DNA of 64,000 bases from the NCBI RefSeq assembly GCF_914271485.1, contig NZ_CAJZAG010000003.1:496001-560000 (forward strand). Direction: 5' to 3'. Within the stretch, counting starts at the first letter, position 1, and each line of letters opens with the position of its first letter. Shown here one piece after another: positions 8,623 to 18,900 of this stretch. The notes below the pieces were generated by a model. It had not been told where the DNA came from, made no database searches, and saw only the letters and a program-made list of their open reading frames with translations. The translations under genes were made by a program, and so were the position numbers. Origin of the DNA: Cupriavidus pampae. GTDB taxonomy: Bacteria > Pseudomonadota > Gammaproteobacteria > Burkholderiales > Burkholderiaceae.

Positions 8623-10200
8623 TCAGAAGTGCCCGCTCGAGGACAGGATCTGCATAATCACCACACCGGCCATGAAACCGCCGACCAGCATCAGCGCGGC
8701 CGCGAAGATGCGATTGGTGCGGCGCTGCTCGGCCACGAGCATCGCCAGCAGCTTCTCGGTTTCCCCATTCGAGTGCAACGCGCGGCGCTCGAGGAACTGG
8801 TGCGCCAGGCGCGGGAAGTCCGGCAGCATCTTGGCCCACTGCGGCGCTTCCACCTTGATGCGCTCCCAGGCGCCCTGCCAGCCCACCTGCTCGTGCATCC
8901 ATCGTTCGAGGAACGGCTTGGCGGTTTTCCACAGATCGAGGTCGGGGTCGAGCTGTCGGCCGAGGCCTTCGATATTGAGCAGCGTCTTCTGCAGCAGCAC
9001 CAGCTGCGGCTGGATTTCCACGTTGAAGCGTCGCGAGGTCTGGAACAGCCGCATCAGCACGAGGCCGAGCGAGATCTGATGCAGCGGCTTGTCGAAATAC
9101 GGCTCGCAGCATGCGCGCACGGCGCTTTCCAGTTCCTCGACACGCGTCTCCGCCGGCACCCAGCCCGACTCCACGTGCAGCAGCGCCACGCGGTGGTAGT
9201 CGCGGCGGAAGAACGCGATAAAGTTCTGCGCCAGGTAATTCTTGTCGAATTCCGACAGCGCGCCGACGATACCGAAGTCCAGCGCGATATAGCGGCCGAA
9301 CGATTCGGGCGCGACAGACACCAGAATATTGCCGGGGTGCATGTCCGCGTGGAAGAAGCCATCGCGGAACACCTGCGTGAAGAAGATCTCCACGCCCTCC
9401 TCGGCCAGCTTGTGCATATCGACACCGGCAGCCCGGAGCGCTTCCGTGCGCGAGATGGGAATGCCGTACATGCGTTCCATCACGAACACGCAGTTCGTGC
9501 ACCAGTCCCAGAACACTTCCGGCACCAGCAGCAGGTTGGTGTCCTGGAAATTGCGGCGCAGCTGGCTTGCGTTGGCGGCCTCGATCATCAGGTCGAGTTC
9601 GTCATGCAGATACTTGTCGAATTCGGCGACCACCTCGCGCGGCTTCAGGCGGCGACCGTCGGCCCACACGCGCTCCAGCCACGTGGCCATGTCGCGCATC
9701 AGCGCCAGATCGCTGTCGATCACCGGCAGCATGCCCGGCCGCAACACCTTGACGGCCACTTCGCGGCCATGGCTCGGGCCGCCGCGCAGCGTGGCGAAGT
9801 GCACCTGCGCAATCGAGGCGCTGGCCACCGGCTGCTGCTCGAAATGCTGGAACAGTTCCGTGAGCGGTTTGCCGAGCGAACGCTCGATGATGGCCACCGC
9901 CACCGCAGAGTCGAACGGCGGCACCTGATCCTGCAGCAACGCCAGCTCGTCCGCGATATCGGTCGGCATCAGGTCCCGCCGGGTGGACAGCACCTGGCCA
10001 AACTTGACGAAGATCGGACCCAGCGCGGTCAGGGCCATCCGCAGACGCTCGCCGCGCGGTTGTTCGAGGCGGCGGCCGATCGTGATCACGCGCACGAGGA
10101 ACTTGATTTTGCGATCGTTGAAGCCGGACAGCACGAGTTCGTCGAGACCGTAATACAGCACGACGAAGATGATCTTGCAGAGACGCAGAAGGCGGGTCAT
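8623..10200 (-). CDS. ubiB: Ubiquinone biosynthesis protein kinase-like UbiB
   Basis: UbiB is an atypical ADCK/ABC1-family ATPase needed for ubiquinone synthesis at the inner membrane. The 525-residue product carries the family-specific KxGQ motif (FVKFGQ, Lys66-Gln69), an Ala-rich loop in place of the P-loop ([13 protein letters not shown]), the lysine motif VAVKVLRP, the catalytic [10 protein letters not shown], and LDFGIVG in place of DFG. The C-terminus has a hydrophobic hairpin ([19 protein letters not shown]) that anchors UbiB. Length is standard. It follows ubiJ by about 100 bases, and ubiE and the Tim44-like gene lie upstream on the same strand. Confidence 0.96.
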   Translation of the reverse strand: MTRLLRLCKIIFVVLYYGLDELVLSGFNDRKIKFLVRVITIGRRLEQPRGERLRMALTALGPIFVKFGQVLSTRRDLMPTDIADELALLQDQVPPFDSAVAVAIIERSLGKPLTELFQHFEQQPVASASIAQVHFATLRGGPSHGREVAVKVLRPGMLPVIDSDLALMRDMATWLERVWADGRRLKPREVVAEFDKYLHDELDLMIEAANASQLRRNFQDTNLLLVPEVFWDWCTNCVFVMERMYGIPISRTEALRAAGVDMHKLAEEGVEIFFTQVFRDGFFHADMHPGNILVSVAPESFGRYIALDFGIVGALSEFDKNYLAQNFIAFFRRDYHRVALLHVESGWVPAETRVEELESAVRACCEPYFDKPLHQISLGLVLMRLFQTSRRFNVEIQPQLVLLQKTLLNIEGLGRQLDPDLDLWKTAKPFLERWMHEQVGWQGAWERIKVEAPQWAKMLPDFPRLAHQFLERRALHSNGETEKLLAMLVAEQRRTNRIFAAALMLVGGFMAGVVIMQILSSSGHF

Positions 10201-10244
10201 TCGGGGGTGTGGAATCCGGAAACCGGGCCGCGTGGGCCGTTAGT

Positions 10245-10282
10245 GTGCGAGTGCAAAGGTGCGAGTGCGAGGTTGCGAGTTT
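10245..10282. repeat. Short direct repeats in the ubiJ-ubiB spacer
   Basis: The decamer gtgcgagtgc occurs at 10245-10254 and 10259-10268, 14 bases apart, with a degenerate third copy after it. It lies in the non-coding gap between ubiJ and ubiB. Confidence 0.6.
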
Positions 10283-10304
10283 AAACGACGTGGGTGACCG
10301 TACT

Positions 10305-10985
10305 TCAGCGCGGTGGCACGCCGGGCACGTCAGACGCATTGCCAGCGCTGCCCGGATTGGCGCGGCCAAGCCGCTCGAGCCGTTTCTCGAGCCGGGCCAG
10401 GTCGTCCCGCAGCCGCGACACGTCGCCGCCAAACTGTTCCAGCGCAGTGTGGCGTACCAGGGTCGGCTGCTCGTCGAGCAGGTATTCGGTGACGTTGTCC
10501 ATGAGCGCGCGACCCACGCGGGTGGCGCCCTCGTGCACCTGTCGTGCGCCATCGACGGCACGCTGTGCCACGCTGTCCGCGAGCGGGCCGCCCACGACGC
10601 CGCGCAGCGCGCGCGAAAGATCCTCGGCGGCATCCCAGCGCAGGTGACGCGCCAGCGTGGACACCACGTTGGCGAACTCGGCGTCGCCGTCGATGCGCAC
10701 ATGCCGCATCGCGGCCGCCTGCCCACCCTCGGCCACATCGGCCACGACCAGCGGCCATTGCTGCAGCGGCACACGCAGCGTCACCGCCGGGGCATCGCTA
10801 TCGGCCGCACGCTCGATGCCACCCTGCTCGGTCACCTTGAGTGACAACGCGAACGCCGCGGCGTCGAAGCGGATCACGCGGCCCGCGGACGGCACCAGCA
10901 GGGCGCAGGCCCAGGGCTCCTGTTCGATCAGGTGATTGAGCGCGGCGACGACCGGCGCGGCCAGTGGAGTAGGCAGAGCGTTCAT
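10305..10985 (-). CDS. ubiJ: Ubiquinone biosynthesis accessory factor UbiJ (SCP2-domain protein)
   Basis: UbiJ is a lipid-binding scaffold of the cytoplasmic Ubi complex. The 226-residue product has an N-terminal SCP2-like lipid-binding domain (about residues 10-115: ALNHLIEQEPWACALLVP ... VTLRVPLQQWP ... VRIDGDAEFANVVSTLARHL). A C-terminal helical region ends in the coiled-coil-like DVSRLRDDLARLEKRLERL, the typical UbiJ layout. The ATG at 10985 is chosen because the 24 codons upstream lie across the hairpin that follows the Tim44-like gene. It sits between the Tim44-like gene and ubiB. Confidence 0.9.
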   Translation of the reverse strand: MNALPTPLAAPVVAALNHLIEQEPWACALLVPSAGRVIRFDAAAFALSLKVTEQGGIERAADSDAPAVTLRVPLQQWPLVVADVAEGGQAAAMRHVRIDGDAEFANVVSTLARHLRWDAAEDLSRALRGVVGGPLADSVAQRAVDGARQVHEGATRVGRALMDNVTEYLLDEQPTLVRHTALEQFGGDVSRLRDDLARLEKRLERLGRANPGSAGNASDVPGVPPR

Positions 10986-11014
10986 GGCGGGCTTGAAATG
11001 CGGACAAATAAAAT

Positions 11015-11034
11015 GGCCCACGCGAGCGTGGGCC
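11015..11034 (-). terminator. Hairpin between the Tim44-like gene and ubiJ
   Basis: A perfect 8-bp stem GGCCCACG/CGTGGGCC with a CGAG loop lies in the gap. On the minus strand it is followed by ATTTTATTT, so it could be a weak or leaky terminator that lowers ubiJ-ubiB expression relative to ubiE. Confidence 0.6.
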
Positions 11035-11087
11035 TTCATTCTAAGCCAATTGCCCACCGCGTCACTTCAACGCGGTGGCAGGCGGCA

Positions 11088-12080
11088 TCAGGCGCCTTGT
11101 TGAATACCAGCCAGCAGCCAGCCACCACCGTTGGCCGGCTTGGCCAGGTTCCATACCTCGGCGAACGGCTGGGCGGCCTCGCCCACGCGCTCGCGGATCA
11201 TGCCCGAGAAGCGCACGCTGGCCACATGCTGGGTCGGCGTGGTCTCGATGCCGAGCAGCTGCGCTTCGAGCGTGACCACGTCGGTCTTGTTGACCTCCGC
11301 GCCGCGCTCCGACAGATCCACTCGGATCTCGCCAAACATCTCCGGCGTGGTGAACTCGCGGATATCGTCGAGGTTGCCGGCATCCCACGCGGCCTGCAGA
11401 CGCACATAGTGCACCTTGGCGTTACGCAGGAAGTTTTCGGTATCGAAGTCCGCCGGCACGCCCCACGGCTGCTGGGAGGCAGCGACCGCACCAGCCGCCA
11501 CTCCACCCGTCGCACCGGCCAGCCCGGCCACGGCCGCAGGCTGTTCGGCCTGACGGAACGTCGGCTCGGACACCTTCGGCTGACCGAAAGCCGGCTCGCG
11601 GTTCATGCCGCCGTTGCCACCGTTGCCACCCATGCCCGCAAAGGCCGGCTCACGGCGCTGCGCGCCACCGCCACGGAACTTGCGGATCAGCCAGATCGCG
11701 GCGAACGCGACCAGCGCGATCAGGATCAGGTTACCGAGCATCCCGGCCATGGCTTCGCCCAGACCGAAATGGGAGAGCAGATAGCCCAGACCCAGACCGG
11801 CGGCGAGACCACCCAGCATGCCGCCCCAGTTGCGCTTGGGCGCGGCCGCTGCCGCACCACCCGCGGCGCCGGCCGTGGCCGGTGCGGCCTGGCTAGGCGC
11901 AGCCTGCTGCTGTGCAGGTGGCGATTGCGGCGCTTGCTGATGCTGCTGCGACACCGACGACGATTGCTTGCCCACACTGCGCGAGCCGCCAAGCCGCTTG
12001 GCATTGGCGTCCAGCGCGACCCCAAGCGCCAGCGTCATCATCAGCGACGCGGCAATAAACTTTCCGCGAAAAGTAGACAT
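11088..12080 (-). CDS. Tim44-like domain membrane protein
   Basis: The 330-residue product starts with a signal-like hydrophobic segment (about residues 8-25), followed by a Gln/Ala/Pro/Ser-rich linker. A Gly/Ala-rich hydrophobic helix pair follows (GGLAAGLGLGYLLSHFGLG and NLILIALVAFAAIWLIRKF). The Tim44-like fold is C-terminal (about residues 210-330: FLRNAKVHYVRLQAAWDAGN, DIREFTTPEMFGEI, and EVWNLAKPANGGGWLLAGIQQ at the end). The family includes mitochondrial Tim44 and ribosomal protein L45; the bacterial role is unknown. The start at 12080 is supported by AGGGGA about ten bases upstream. Its position between ubiE and ubiJ is conserved in beta-proteobacteria and hints at a membrane role tied to quinone synthesis, which is inference. 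Confidence 0.85.
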   Translation of the reverse strand: MSTFRGKFIAASLMMTLALGVALDANAKRLGGSRSVGKQSSSVSQQHQQAPQSPPAQQQAAPSQAAPATAGAAGGAAAAAPKRNWGGMLGGLAAGLGLGYLLSHFGLGEAMAGMLGNLILIALVAFAAIWLIRKFRGGGAQRREPAFAGMGGNGGNGGMNREPAFGQPKVSEPTFRQAEQPAAVAGLAGATGGVAAGAVAASQQPWGVPADFDTENFLRNAKVHYVRLQAAWDAGNLDDIREFTTPEMFGEIRVDLSERGAEVNKTDVVTLEAQLLGIETTPTQHVASVRFSGMIRERVGEAAQPFAEVWNLAKPANGGGWLLAGIQQGA

Positions 12081-12163
12081 ATCTAGTGATCCCCTGTCAG
12101 ATCCGGCCATATTCGTCTAAGTGAGGCCGAAGCCCAGACAATTCAATGGCCATGCATGGCGAG

Positions 12164-12895
12164 TTAGTACTTTCTCCCGACGTGGAGCGCCACCACTCCG
12201 GCCGTCAGATTGAAGTATTCGACCTGTTCCAGGCCTGCTTGTTCCATTAAGCGTACAAGCGAAGGCTGGTCTGGATGCATTCTGATCGATTCCGCGAGAT
12301 AGCGATAGCTAGGGGCATCCCCTGCCACACGCTCGCCGAGCCACGGGAGCACCTTGAACGAGTAGACATCGTAGGCCTTCTCGAGCGGTTTCCACACCTT
12401 CGAGAATTCCAGCACCATGACCTTGCCGCCCGGCTTGGTGACGCGACGCATCTCCGCCAGCGCGCGGTCCTTGTGGGTCATGTTGCGCAGCCCGAAGGCC
12501 ACGGTGACGACGTCGAAGTAGTTGTCCGGAAACGGAATCTTCTCGGCATCGCACAGTGCCACCGGAGTGACCACGCCCTTGTCGAGCAGGCGGTCGCGGC
12601 CCACGCGCAGCATCGATTCGTTGATGTCGGTCAGCCAGACCTGGCCGGTCGGGCCGGCCGCCTTGGCGAATGCGCGCGCGAGGTCGCCCGTGCCGCCCGC
12701 GATGTCCAGCACCTTCTGCCCCGGCCGCACGTTGGCCTGGGCGATCGTGAACATCTTCCAGAGCCGGTGCATGCCACCGGACATCAGGTCGTTCATCACG
12801 TCGTACCGGCTGGCCACCGAATGGAAGACGCCGGCCACCTTGCCGGCCTTCGCCGTCTCCTCGACCTTCTCAAACCCGAAGTGGGTCTCGCTCAT
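12164..12895 (-). CDS. ubiE: Bifunctional demethylmenaquinone/2-polyprenyl-methoxybenzoquinol methyltransferase UbiE
   Basis: UbiE is a SAM-dependent C-methyltransferase of ubiquinone (and menaquinone) synthesis. All family marks are present in 243 residues: TxFGFxxV-like start ([11 protein letters not shown]), [20 protein letters not shown]-binding motif [30 protein letters not shown] and LEFSKV. Length is standard. It follows the DUF971 gene by only 19 bases and precedes the Tim44-like gene by 83 bases, so these genes are probably one operon leading into ubiJ-ubiB. Confidence 0.98.
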   Translation of the reverse strand: MSETHFGFEKVEETAKAGKVAGVFHSVASRYDVMNDLMSGGMHRLWKMFTIAQANVRPGQKVLDIAGGTGDLARAFAKAAGPTGQVWLTDINESMLRVGRDRLLDKGVVTPVALCDAEKIPFPDNYFDVVTVAFGLRNMTHKDRALAEMRRVTKPGGKVMVLEFSKVWKPLEKAYDVYSFKVLPWLGERVAGDAPSYRYLAESIRMHPDQPSLVRLMEQAGLEQVEYFNLTAGVVALHVGRKY

Positions 12896-12914
12896 GTTCC
12901 AGAACTCCAGCTAT

Positions 12915-13331
12915 TCAATGATGATGGCCGCAGGCATGACCGCCCGGCGCGGCCATCGGTGCATCGCGGTCGAGGCCGGCGGCCTCGAGACGCTTCAGGT
13001 AATCGTTCCACACGGTGTCCTGCTGATCGCCCAGGCGGTGCAGCAGGTCCCACGAGTAGATGCCGGTCTCGTGACCGTCGTCGAAGCGGATCAGGATCGC
13101 ATAGTTGCCCACCGGCTCCACGGCGGCGACGCCGACGTGGCGCTTGCCGGTCTGCAGCGTCTCCTGGCCCGGGCCGTGCCCCTGCACTTCGGCCGAGGGC
13201 GAGCACACACGCAGCAACTCGAACGGCAGCCGGTAGGTGCGGCCGTTGTCGAAGCCGATTTCAAGCACGCGCGACTGCGTGTGAACGGTAAGCGCGGTGG
13301 GGTGCGGGGTATCTTTCTCTAGTCCGGCCAT
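12915..13331 (-). CDS. DUF971 protein with His-rich tail
   Basis: This small cytoplasmic protein (138 aa) carries the DUF971 fold (gamma-butyrobetaine hydroxylase N-terminal-like): LEIGFDNGRTYRLPFELLRV, then AILIRFDDGHETGIYSWDLL and VWNDYLKRLEA. The domain is also found in iron-sulfur carrier proteins. The C-terminus ends in HACGHHH, which could bind a metal. It lies just upstream of ubiE, a frequent pairing in beta-proteobacteria. No enzymatic role can be stated. Confidence 0.88.
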   Translation of the reverse strand: MAGLEKDTPHPTALTVHTQSRVLEIGFDNGRTYRLPFELLRVCSPSAEVQGHGPGQETLQTGKRHVGVAAVEPVGNYAILIRFDDGHETGIYSWDLLHRLGDQQDTVWNDYLKRLEAAGLDRDAPMAAPGGHACGHHH

Positions 13332-13341
13332 ATAGTGGGGA

Positions 13342-15288
13342 TCAAGCTTCCTGTACGACCCGATAGCTTACTCCACCCCCAATGGCTTGCCCATCCCGCG
13401 GCCCCGCGCCACTTTCATCTTGGCCTTCACGATAGCCAGGTGCGCCGTCTACCGGCACATAACGCAGGCGCCGGTCGTGGAACGCCGCCACCGTGCTGCG
13501 GTGCGCGATGCTGACGATGGTCGCGTTCGGCAACGTGTCCACCATCAGGCGATACATCGCGCCCTCGGTTTCCTCGTCGAGCGCGCTCGTGGCCTCGTCG
13601 AGGAACAGGTAATCGGGCCTCTGCAGCAGCGCGCGCGCGAACGCGAGCCGTTGCTGCTCGCCCGGCGACAGGCGCAGCGACCAGTTGTCGAAGGTATCCA
13701 GATGATCAGCCAGCATGGCGAGGCGGGCCTCGCGCAGCACGCGGCGCAGCGTCTCGCGATCATGCACGGTGCCCGCGTCCGGATACGACAGCGCGTCCGC
13801 GAGCGTGCCGATCGGCAGATAGCTGCGCTGCGGCAGGAACAGCAGACGCGCGTCGGGACGCGCGACACGACCGCTGCCATACGGCCAGATGCCCGCCAGC
13901 GCTCGGAACAGCACGCTCTTGCCGCAACCCGACGGCCCGCTGACGAGCCAGCGTTCGCCGCGGCCGATGGTCAGCGAGAACGGCGCCACCAGCGGGCGCT
14001 CGACCGGATGCGCAACCGGGCCGACGCCTTCTTCGTCGACGCTGCCGCCACCGCGCACCGGCAAGGCCAGCGCAAGCGCTTCGATCGCCATCGCGTCGCC
14101 CTGCCCGTCCACCACTTCGATGTCCTGACGTTTTTCCTGCGGCGCCCCCGGCGCGCCATGCATTGCGGCTTCCGCGCGTTCGGCCAGCCGCATCGCGCAT
14201 TGGAAGTCGATCAGACGGTTGGCGGCGGCCTTCCAGCCCACCAGCGTCGCATAACTGTCAACGAACCACGACAGCGCGCCCTGCACCTGACCGAAGGCCG
14301 AACCGATCTGCATCAGGCCGCCGAGCGTGAGCTTGTTGGCGAAGTAGCGCGGCGCGGCGACGAGAATCGGGAAGATGATCGCGAACTGCGCGTAGCCCGA
14401 CGTGACAAACGTGAGCCGCCGCGTATAGCGCATCAACTGGTTCCAGTTCGCGCGAATGCGTTCGAAGCGCGCGCGCAGGCCGGCCTGCTCGGTGGGCTCG
14501 CCCTTGTACAGCGCAACCGGCTCGCTGTTCTCGCGCAGCCGCACGAGCATGAAACGGAAATTTGCCTCGTATTGTTCCTGCTGGAACGACAGGCCGATCA
14601 GCGGGCGCCCCACGAAGTGCGCGATCACCGAGCCGATCACCGCGTAGCCCACCGCGAACCACACCATGTACCCGGGGATCTCGATCGGCGTGCCGCCGAG
14701 CGCGAGCGTGATCGGACCCGAGACGGCCCACAGGATGCCCACGAACGAGATCAGCGTGACCACCGAGTTCAGCAGGCCCATCGACAGCGTCAGCGCGCCG
14801 TCGGTGAACTGGCGCAGGTCGTCGGCGATCCGCTGGTCGGGGTTGTCGGTCGAATGCGTCTGCTCGATGCGGTAGTACGCCTGATGGCCGAGCCAGCGGT
14901 CCATGAAGGTGCCGGTCATCCACGTCCGCCAGCGCATCTGCAGCATCATCTGGTAGTACTGGCGCGAGATCGCCAGCACGATAAAGCAGCCCGCGATCCA
15001 CGAGAAGCGGATCAGCAGCGTCTTGAACGAGACGAAGTCGCGTTGCTCCAGCGCGTTGTAGAACACACGGTTCCACTCGTTGAGCAGCACGTTGATATAG
15101 ACGATGGCCAGGTTCAGCGCGACCACCAGTGCCAGCAGGCCGAGGCCGGCCTTGCGGTCGTCGGACTTCCAGTACGGCTTGATCAGGTCCCAGGTGGCCG
15201 CAAGGCGCAGCTGGCTCTGGTTCCTCAAGGCCTGGGCGGGTACGGCAGGGCCCGGCACGGTGGCGGAGGATGGCGTGACGTTCGACAT
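13342..15288 (-). CDS. ABC transporter, fused permease/ATPase (SbmA/BacA-YddA type)
   Basis: This half-transporter has an N-terminal membrane domain and a C-terminal ATPase in 648 residues; it should work as a dimer in the inner membrane. The permease begins with a segment typical of the SbmA/BacA-YddA (ABC-D-like) family, WDLIKPYWKSDDRKAGLGL, and has VLLNEWNRVFYNALEQRD after helix 1 and MRWRTWMT in a cytoplasmic loop. The ATPase has Walker A GPSGCGKSVLFRALAG, signature LSPGEQQRLAFARAL and Walker B YLFLDEATSALDE, ending with the H-loop SIAHRS. The substrate is unknown; relatives carry peptides, fatty acyl-CoA or vitamins. The ATG at 15288 is chosen over a start 28 codons upstream lying in a non-conserved leader. 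It precedes the DUF971 gene by ten bases. Confidence 0.88.
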   Translation of the reverse strand: MSNVTPSSATVPGPAVPAQALRNQSQLRLAATWDLIKPYWKSDDRKAGLGLLALVVALNLAIVYINVLLNEWNRVFYNALEQRDFVSFKTLLIRFSWIAGCFIVLAISRQYYQMMLQMRWRTWMTGTFMDRWLGHQAYYRIEQTHSTDNPDQRIADDLRQFTDGALTLSMGLLNSVVTLISFVGILWAVSGPITLALGGTPIEIPGYMVWFAVGYAVIGSVIAHFVGRPLIGLSFQQEQYEANFRFMLVRLRENSEPVALYKGEPTEQAGLRARFERIRANWNQLMRYTRRLTFVTSGYAQFAIIFPILVAAPRYFANKLTLGGLMQIGSAFGQVQGALSWFVDSYATLVGWKAAANRLIDFQCAMRLAERAEAAMHGAPGAPQEKRQDIEVVDGQGDAMAIEALALALPVRGGGSVDEEGVGPVAHPVERPLVAPFSLTIGRGERWLVSGPSGCGKSVLFRALAGIWPYGSGRVARPDARLLFLPQRSYLPIGTLADALSYPDAGTVHDRETLRRVLREARLAMLADHLDTFDNWSLRLSPGEQQRLAFARALLQRPDYLFLDEATSALDEETEGAMYRLMVDTLPNATIVSIAHRSTVAAFHDRRLRYVPVDGAPGYREGQDESGAGPRDGQAIGGGVSYRVVQEA

Positions 15289-15452
15289 GAGCGGGCAGGC
15301 CTCGTTGTTATTGGTGAGATCGTTGAGATCGTGCGTGGAGCTCGACCATCGCAGTGTGACAGGTAGCGGCAACGAAGGTTGCCCCGCGGTCGCTCCACGG
15401 GACTCCCTGGCTTTACCTTACGCGCGAAGACTTAAATGGCGCTTAACCGCTT

Positions 15453-15474
15453 GCCCCGAGCTTTGTCGCGGGGC
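15453..15474 (-). terminator. Inverted repeat between the HIT gene and the ABC transporter gene
   Basis: GCCCCG and CGGGGC pair around a ten-base loop, just after the HIT stop codon on the minus strand. No T-run follows, so a terminator function is only possible. Confidence 0.35.
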
Positions 15475-15482
15475 ACGGTTGC

Positions 15483-15938
15483 CTATTCCCCATCGTCGGG
15501 CACCGACAGCGCGGTGCGCAGCGCCGGCAGCCGGCTGGCGAGCTCGGCAATGCGCGTGGCGTCCGCCGCGCGCTGCGGCGCGGCCCAGATGGCTTCCGGG
15601 AAGTGGGTATCCCAGAGATAGCGCGGGATGATGTGCCAGTGCAGGTGCGGCACCATGTTGCCGAACGCGGCCAGATTCACCTTGTCGGGCGTCATGACCT
15701 CGCGCACCACGCGCTCCACGCGCGCGACCAGGCGCATCAGCCACGCCTGGTCGGCGTCGTCGAGGTCCGAGAGCTCGGCCACATGATCGTTCCACACGAT
15801 GCGGCAGAACCCCGGAAACCGGTCATGCTCGACCAGAATCAGCCGGGCGCGGTCTCCCATCCAGACCAGCTCGCCGCCATCGGCTGCGCACAGGGGGCAG
15901 TTCGGGATATGGGTCCGGGTAGGGTGGGCCAGGGTCAT
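15483..15938 (-). CDS. HIT family protein
   Basis: This histidine-triad nucleotide-binding hydrolase has 151 residues. The triad HLHWHII (His-x-His-x-His) is near residue 100, preceded by NLAAFGNMVP. The N-terminal CPLC provides a CxxC pair typical of the beta-proteobacterial HIT subgroup. The substrate is probably a nucleoside phosphoramidate or dinucleotide, not resolvable by eye. The start at 15938 (MTLAHP) is chosen because further upstream the frame runs into the coding end of the large dehydrogenase gene, which stops at 15955. The two genes are 16 bases apart and probably co-transcribed. Confidence 0.9.
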   Translation of the reverse strand: MTLAHPTRTHIPNCPLCAADGGELVWMGDRARLILVEHDRFPGFCRIVWNDHVAELSDLDDADQAWLMRLVARVERVVREVMTPDKVNLAAFGNMVPHLHWHIIPRYLWDTHFPEAIWAAPQRAADATRIAELASRLPALRTALSVPDDGE

Positions 15939-15954
15939 GGGCGTTGAACATGCC

Positions 15955-18900
15955 TTATACGAGGACGCGCTCGATACCGCCGGCGTTGGCGCGCTGCACA
16001 TACTCCGGCAGCCAGTTCTCGCCCAGCAGGTGCTTGGCCATCTCCACCACGATGTAGTCGGCCGACATCGAGGCATCCTCGTTGTAACGCGACAGGCCCT
16101 GCAGGCACGACGGGCAGCTGGTCAGGATCTTGACGTCGCCCTCGAAGCCCTCGGTGCGCAGCTTGTCGGCGCCCTTGCGCATCTCTTCTTCCTTGCGGAA
16201 GCGGATCTGCGTCGAGACGTCCGGACGCGACACCGCGAGCGTGCCCGATTCCCCGCAGCAGCGCTCGTTCTTCTCGATCTTGCCGCCGCCCTCGTTGCCG
16301 CCCATCAGCTCGTTGACGAGCTTGGTCGGGTCCATGGTCTTGATCGGCGTATGGCACGGATCGTGGTACATGTAGCGCGTGCCGGTCACACCCTCGAGCT
16401 TCACGCCCTTCTCGAGCAGATACTCGTGGATATCGATGATGCGGCAGCCCGGGAAGATCTTGTCGAACTCGTATCCGGCCAGCTGGTCGTAGCACGTGCC
16501 GCAGCTCACCACGACGGTCTTGATGTCGAGGTAGTTGAGCGTATTGGCCACGCGATGGAACAGCACGCGGTTGTCGCTGACCATCTTCTCGGCCTTGTCG
16601 AACTGGCCGTTGCCGCGCTGCGGATAACCGCAGCACAGGTAACCTGGCGGCAACACGGTCTGCACGCCGACGTGCCACAGCATTGCCTGCGTGGCCAATC
16701 CCACCTGCGAGAACAGCCGCTCCGAACCGCAGCCCGGGAAGTAGAACACCGCCTCCGTATCCGACGACGTGGTCTTCGGATTGCGGATGATCGGCACGAT
16801 CTCGTTGTCTTCGATATCGAGCAGCGCGCGCGCGGTCTTCTTGGGCAGGTTGCCCGGCATCTTCTTGTTGATGAAGTGGATCACCTGCTCCTGCACGGGC
16901 GGCTTGCCGACCGTCGCGGGCGGATGCTGCGTCTGCTTGCGCGCGAACTTCTTCAACACCTCGTTGCCGAGGCGCTGCGCCTTGTAGCCGAGCCCGATCA
17001 TTGCCGAGCGCGTCAGGTTGATGGTCTGCGGATTGGTCGCGTTCAGGAAGAACATCGAGGCTGCGGTGCCAGGGTTGAACTTCTTCTGGCCCATCTTGCG
17101 CAGCAGATTGCGCATGTTCATCGACACGTCGCCGAAGTCGATCTTCACCGGGCACGGCGTCGCGCACTTGTGGCACACGGTGCAATGGTCGGCCACGTCC
17201 GAGAACTCGTCCCAGTGCTTGATCGACACGCCTCGGCGCGTCTGCTCTTCGTACAGGAACGCTTCGATCAGCAGCGATGTCGCGAGGATCTTGTTGCGCG
17301 GGCTGTACAGCAGGTTCGCGCGCGGCACGTGCGTGGCGCAAACCGGCTTGCACTTGCCGCAACGCAGGCAGTCCTTCACGCTCTCGGCGATCGCGCCGAT
17401 ATCGCTCTGCTGCATGATGATGGACTCGTGTCCCATCAGGCCGAACGACGGCGTGTACGCATTGCGGAGGTCGGCGCCCGGCAGCAGCTTGCCCTTGTTG
17501 AAACGTCCCTGCGGGTCGACGCGCTGCTTGTAGGCGCGGAAGTCGCCAATCTCGTCCTCGGTCAGGAACTCGAGCTTGGTGATGCCGATGCCGTGCTCGC
17601 CCGAGATCACGCCGTCCAGCGAACGCGCGAGCGCCATGATGCGGGCCACCGCGCGGTGCGCGTCCTGCAGCATGTCGTAGTCGTCCGAATTGACCGGGAG
17701 GTTCGTGTGCACGTTGCCGTCGCCGGCGTGCATGTGCAGCGCCACGAAGACGCGGCCGCGCAGCACCTGCTTGTGGATCTTCTGCGCCTCGTCGAGGATC
17801 GGCTTGAACTCGCCGCCGTTGAAGATCTTGCGCAGCTCGGCGCGAATCTCCGCCTTCCACGACACGCGAATGGTGCGGTCCTGCAGCAGGTGGAACACGG
17901 TGGCATCGGGCTGCTGTTCCAGGCGTTGCTCGAACGCCGGACCGAGCAAGCCAAGGCCGTGAGCGATCAGCGACGCGCGCGCGTCGCCGAGCGGCGTGTC
18001 CATGTGGTCCTGCAGATAAAGCCAGCGCGCGCGGATCTCGCGCAGCAGCGTCAGCGCGTGCTGCACGCGGTCCTCGAGCAGCTCGGCGCTCGGAATCTCG
18101 TTGGCGTCGTCGCTGCGGCCCAGCGGCAGGTTGCCGCGCGCGAAGAATTGCTCGAGCGCATCGGTGAGCTTGAGCTTGTTCTTGATCGACAGTTCGATAT
18201 TGATGCGTTCGATGCCGTCCGTGTATTCGCCCATGCGCGGCAGCGGAATCACGACGTCTTCGTTGATCTTGAACGCATTGGTATGGCGCGCGATCGCGGC
18301 CGTGCGCGAACGGTCGAGCCAGAACTTCTTGCGCGCCTCGGGGCTCACCGCGACGAAGCCTTCGCCGCTCTTGCCGTTAGCCATGCGGATCACTTCCGAC
18401 GTGGCATGCGCGACCGAGTCCTCGTCGTCGCCGACGATATCGCCGATCAGCACCATCTTCGGGAACGCATTGCGCTTGCTCTTGGTGGCGTAGCCCACCG
18501 CGCGCAGATAGCGCTCGTCCAGATGCTCGAGGCCGGCCAGGATGGCGCCGCCCGCGCGCTTCGATTCGCTATCGAGGAAGTTCTTGATCTCGACGATGCT
18601 CGGAATGCCATCGCGCGGCTGGCCGAAGAACTCCAGGCAGACCGTGCGGATGTGCTTCGGCATGCGATGCAGGATCCAGCGCGCGCTCGTGATGATGCCG
18701 TCGCAACCTTCCTTCTGCACGCCGGGCAGACCCGCGAGGAACTTGTCGGTGACGTCCTTGCCAAGGCCTTCCTTGCGGAACTTGCGGCCTTCGATCGCCA
18801 GCGTCTCCTTGCGCAGCGGCTTTTCGCCGGGCGCGCGGTTGCCGTCCGACCACTGCAACTCGAACGTCGCCACCGGCACATCGTGAATCTTGCCGAGGTT

